Shown here in pieces: positions 5,637-6,085 of a stretch of DNA of 6,085 bases. Position 1 is the first letter of the stretch. Each line of letters opens with the position of its first letter. Where the stretch lies: NCBI GenBank assembly GCA_903860995.1, contig CAIOSS010000017.1, positions 1 through 6,085 of the forward strand, written 5' to 3'. The DNA comes from an uncultured delta proteobacterium. Its GTDB lineage: Bacteria > Myxococcota_A > Polyangia > Polyangiales > Ga0077539. Both the position numbers and the translations under genes were made by a program. A model generated the notes under the pieces. The model did no database searches, was not told the DNA's origin, and saw only the letters and a program-made list of their open reading frames with translations.

Positions 5637-6085
5637 TCAACGGCTGGCGGTCACCATCGCGCCGTCGAGCACGGCGCAGCGGAGCGCCGGCGCGTGGTCG
5701 ATCCGCACCAGGCTCCCCTCGGCCACCTCGCTCCAGCCCGCGGCGCTGTCCTCGGGCTCCGAGGCCACCGAGATCGTCGCCCCGGCCTCCTCGCGCAGGA
5801 AGAGCGTCCGCCCCCAGCGGTGCGCGTAGAGGGTGCGGCCGTCGGAGAGCACCACGTTGATCGCCCCGCCCCCGCGGGTGTCGCGGGCTTCGCGCAGCGC
5901 CGCTGTGAGCACCCGGTCGGTGTCCGCCCCGCAGGGCGCGTCGGTGAGGCCCGCGGCGTCGAGGCGGCTGAGCAGCCACGCGAAGAGCTGCTCGCTGTCG
6001 GTCTGCCCCTCGACCTCGTCGAGCCGCGAGGCGGAGTGGCGGTCGCGCATCCACGCCGTCGACTCGATGGTGCCGTTGTGCATGA
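5637..6085 (-). CDS. class II glutamine amidotransferase, YafJ/EgtC-like, 5' end outside the window
   Basis: The C-terminal 148 visible codons (plus two bases of the preceding one) of a GATase type 2 protein. This is also an Ntn fold, which uses an N-terminal Cys to hydrolyse glutamine or a related amide. Visible motifs are HNGTI (2-6 of the visible part, the conserved glutamine-binding HNG), GQTDSEQLFAWLL (26-38, with the substrate-contacting TDSE), NVVLSDGRTLYAHRW (76-90) and ISVASEP (104-110). These match the stand-alone YafJ/EgtC-like subgroup rather than glucosamine synthase or amidophosphoribosyltransferase. The Met-His at 6078-6083 is not the start: the nucleophile Cys and roughly 80-110 N-terminal residues must lie beyond the right edge, and the split codon (xTC) permits the Phe often found before xHNG. 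No ergothioneine genes are in view, so a specific EgtC role is not supported. It ends 32 nt before the acylase and may share its transcript. Confidence 0.88.
   Translation of the reverse strand, partial: MHNGTIESTAWMRDRHSASRLDEVEGQTDSEQLFAWLLSRLDAAGLTDAPCGADTDRVLTAALREARDTRGGGAINVVLSDGRTLYAHRWGRTLFLREEAGATISVASEPEDSAAGWSEVAEGSLVRIDHAPALRCAVLDGAMVTASR

Noticed and set aside
2644..5829. A plus-strand open frame of 1061 codons antisense to the acylase
   Set aside because: It is rich in Arg, Gly, Ala, His and Val with no domain motif, and mirrors the codon pattern of the acylase gene. Such long antisense frames are expected where third positions are nearly all G or C.
5605..6054. Extended N-terminus of the acylase (150 extra codons)
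   Set aside because: The extra residues are Arg-rich shadow of the amidotransferase gene and would bury the lipoprotein signal peptide that begins at 5604.

Overview
This is a very GC-rich window in which all five supported genes lie on the minus strand, so transcription runs from right to left. The composition, two N-terminal lipoprotein-type signals, an AgmX/PglI-type CxxC-like domain pair and a stand-alone sigma-54 activator together suggest a myxobacterium (Myxococcota, perhaps Polyangia/Sandaracinaceae-like). This is inferred from style and gene content; there is no rRNA or marker gene to prove it.

In transcription order: (1) the 3' part of a class II glutamine amidotransferase (YafJ/EgtC-like), cut by the right edge of the window; (2) after 32 nt, a 938-residue lipoprotein of the penicillin-acylase family (Ntn hydrolase) with its autoproteolytic Gly-Ser junction and a His at beta-chain position 23; (3) after only 10 nt, a sigma-54-dependent AAA+ activator with a Fis-type HTH and no receiver or other sensory domain; (4) after 46 nt, a putative lipoprotein carrying two diverged copies of the AgmX/PglI C-terminal-type domain; (5) after a 95-nt gap that holds a G9 tract and a candidate sigma-70 promoter, a DUF2505 (START-like) protein whose 3' end looks as if it has lost one base.

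Genes 2 to 4 look like one transcription unit, possibly also including gene 1. Together they would encode a surface or periplasmic amide hydrolase, a transcription activator and a cell-envelope lipoprotein. The substrate of the acylase (beta-lactam, acyl-homoserine lactone, acylated peptide or other N-acyl compound) cannot be read from sequence. The DUF2505 gene probably has its own promoter. I saw no RNA genes, CRISPR arrays, insertion sequences or att sites, and no gene-free stretch above 300 bases. The window is mostly conventional. The points most worth a second look are the probable frameshift at the end of the DUF2505 gene, the His23-type catalytic set of the acylase, the tight linkage of acylase and sensor-less activator, and the internally duplicated lipoprotein.
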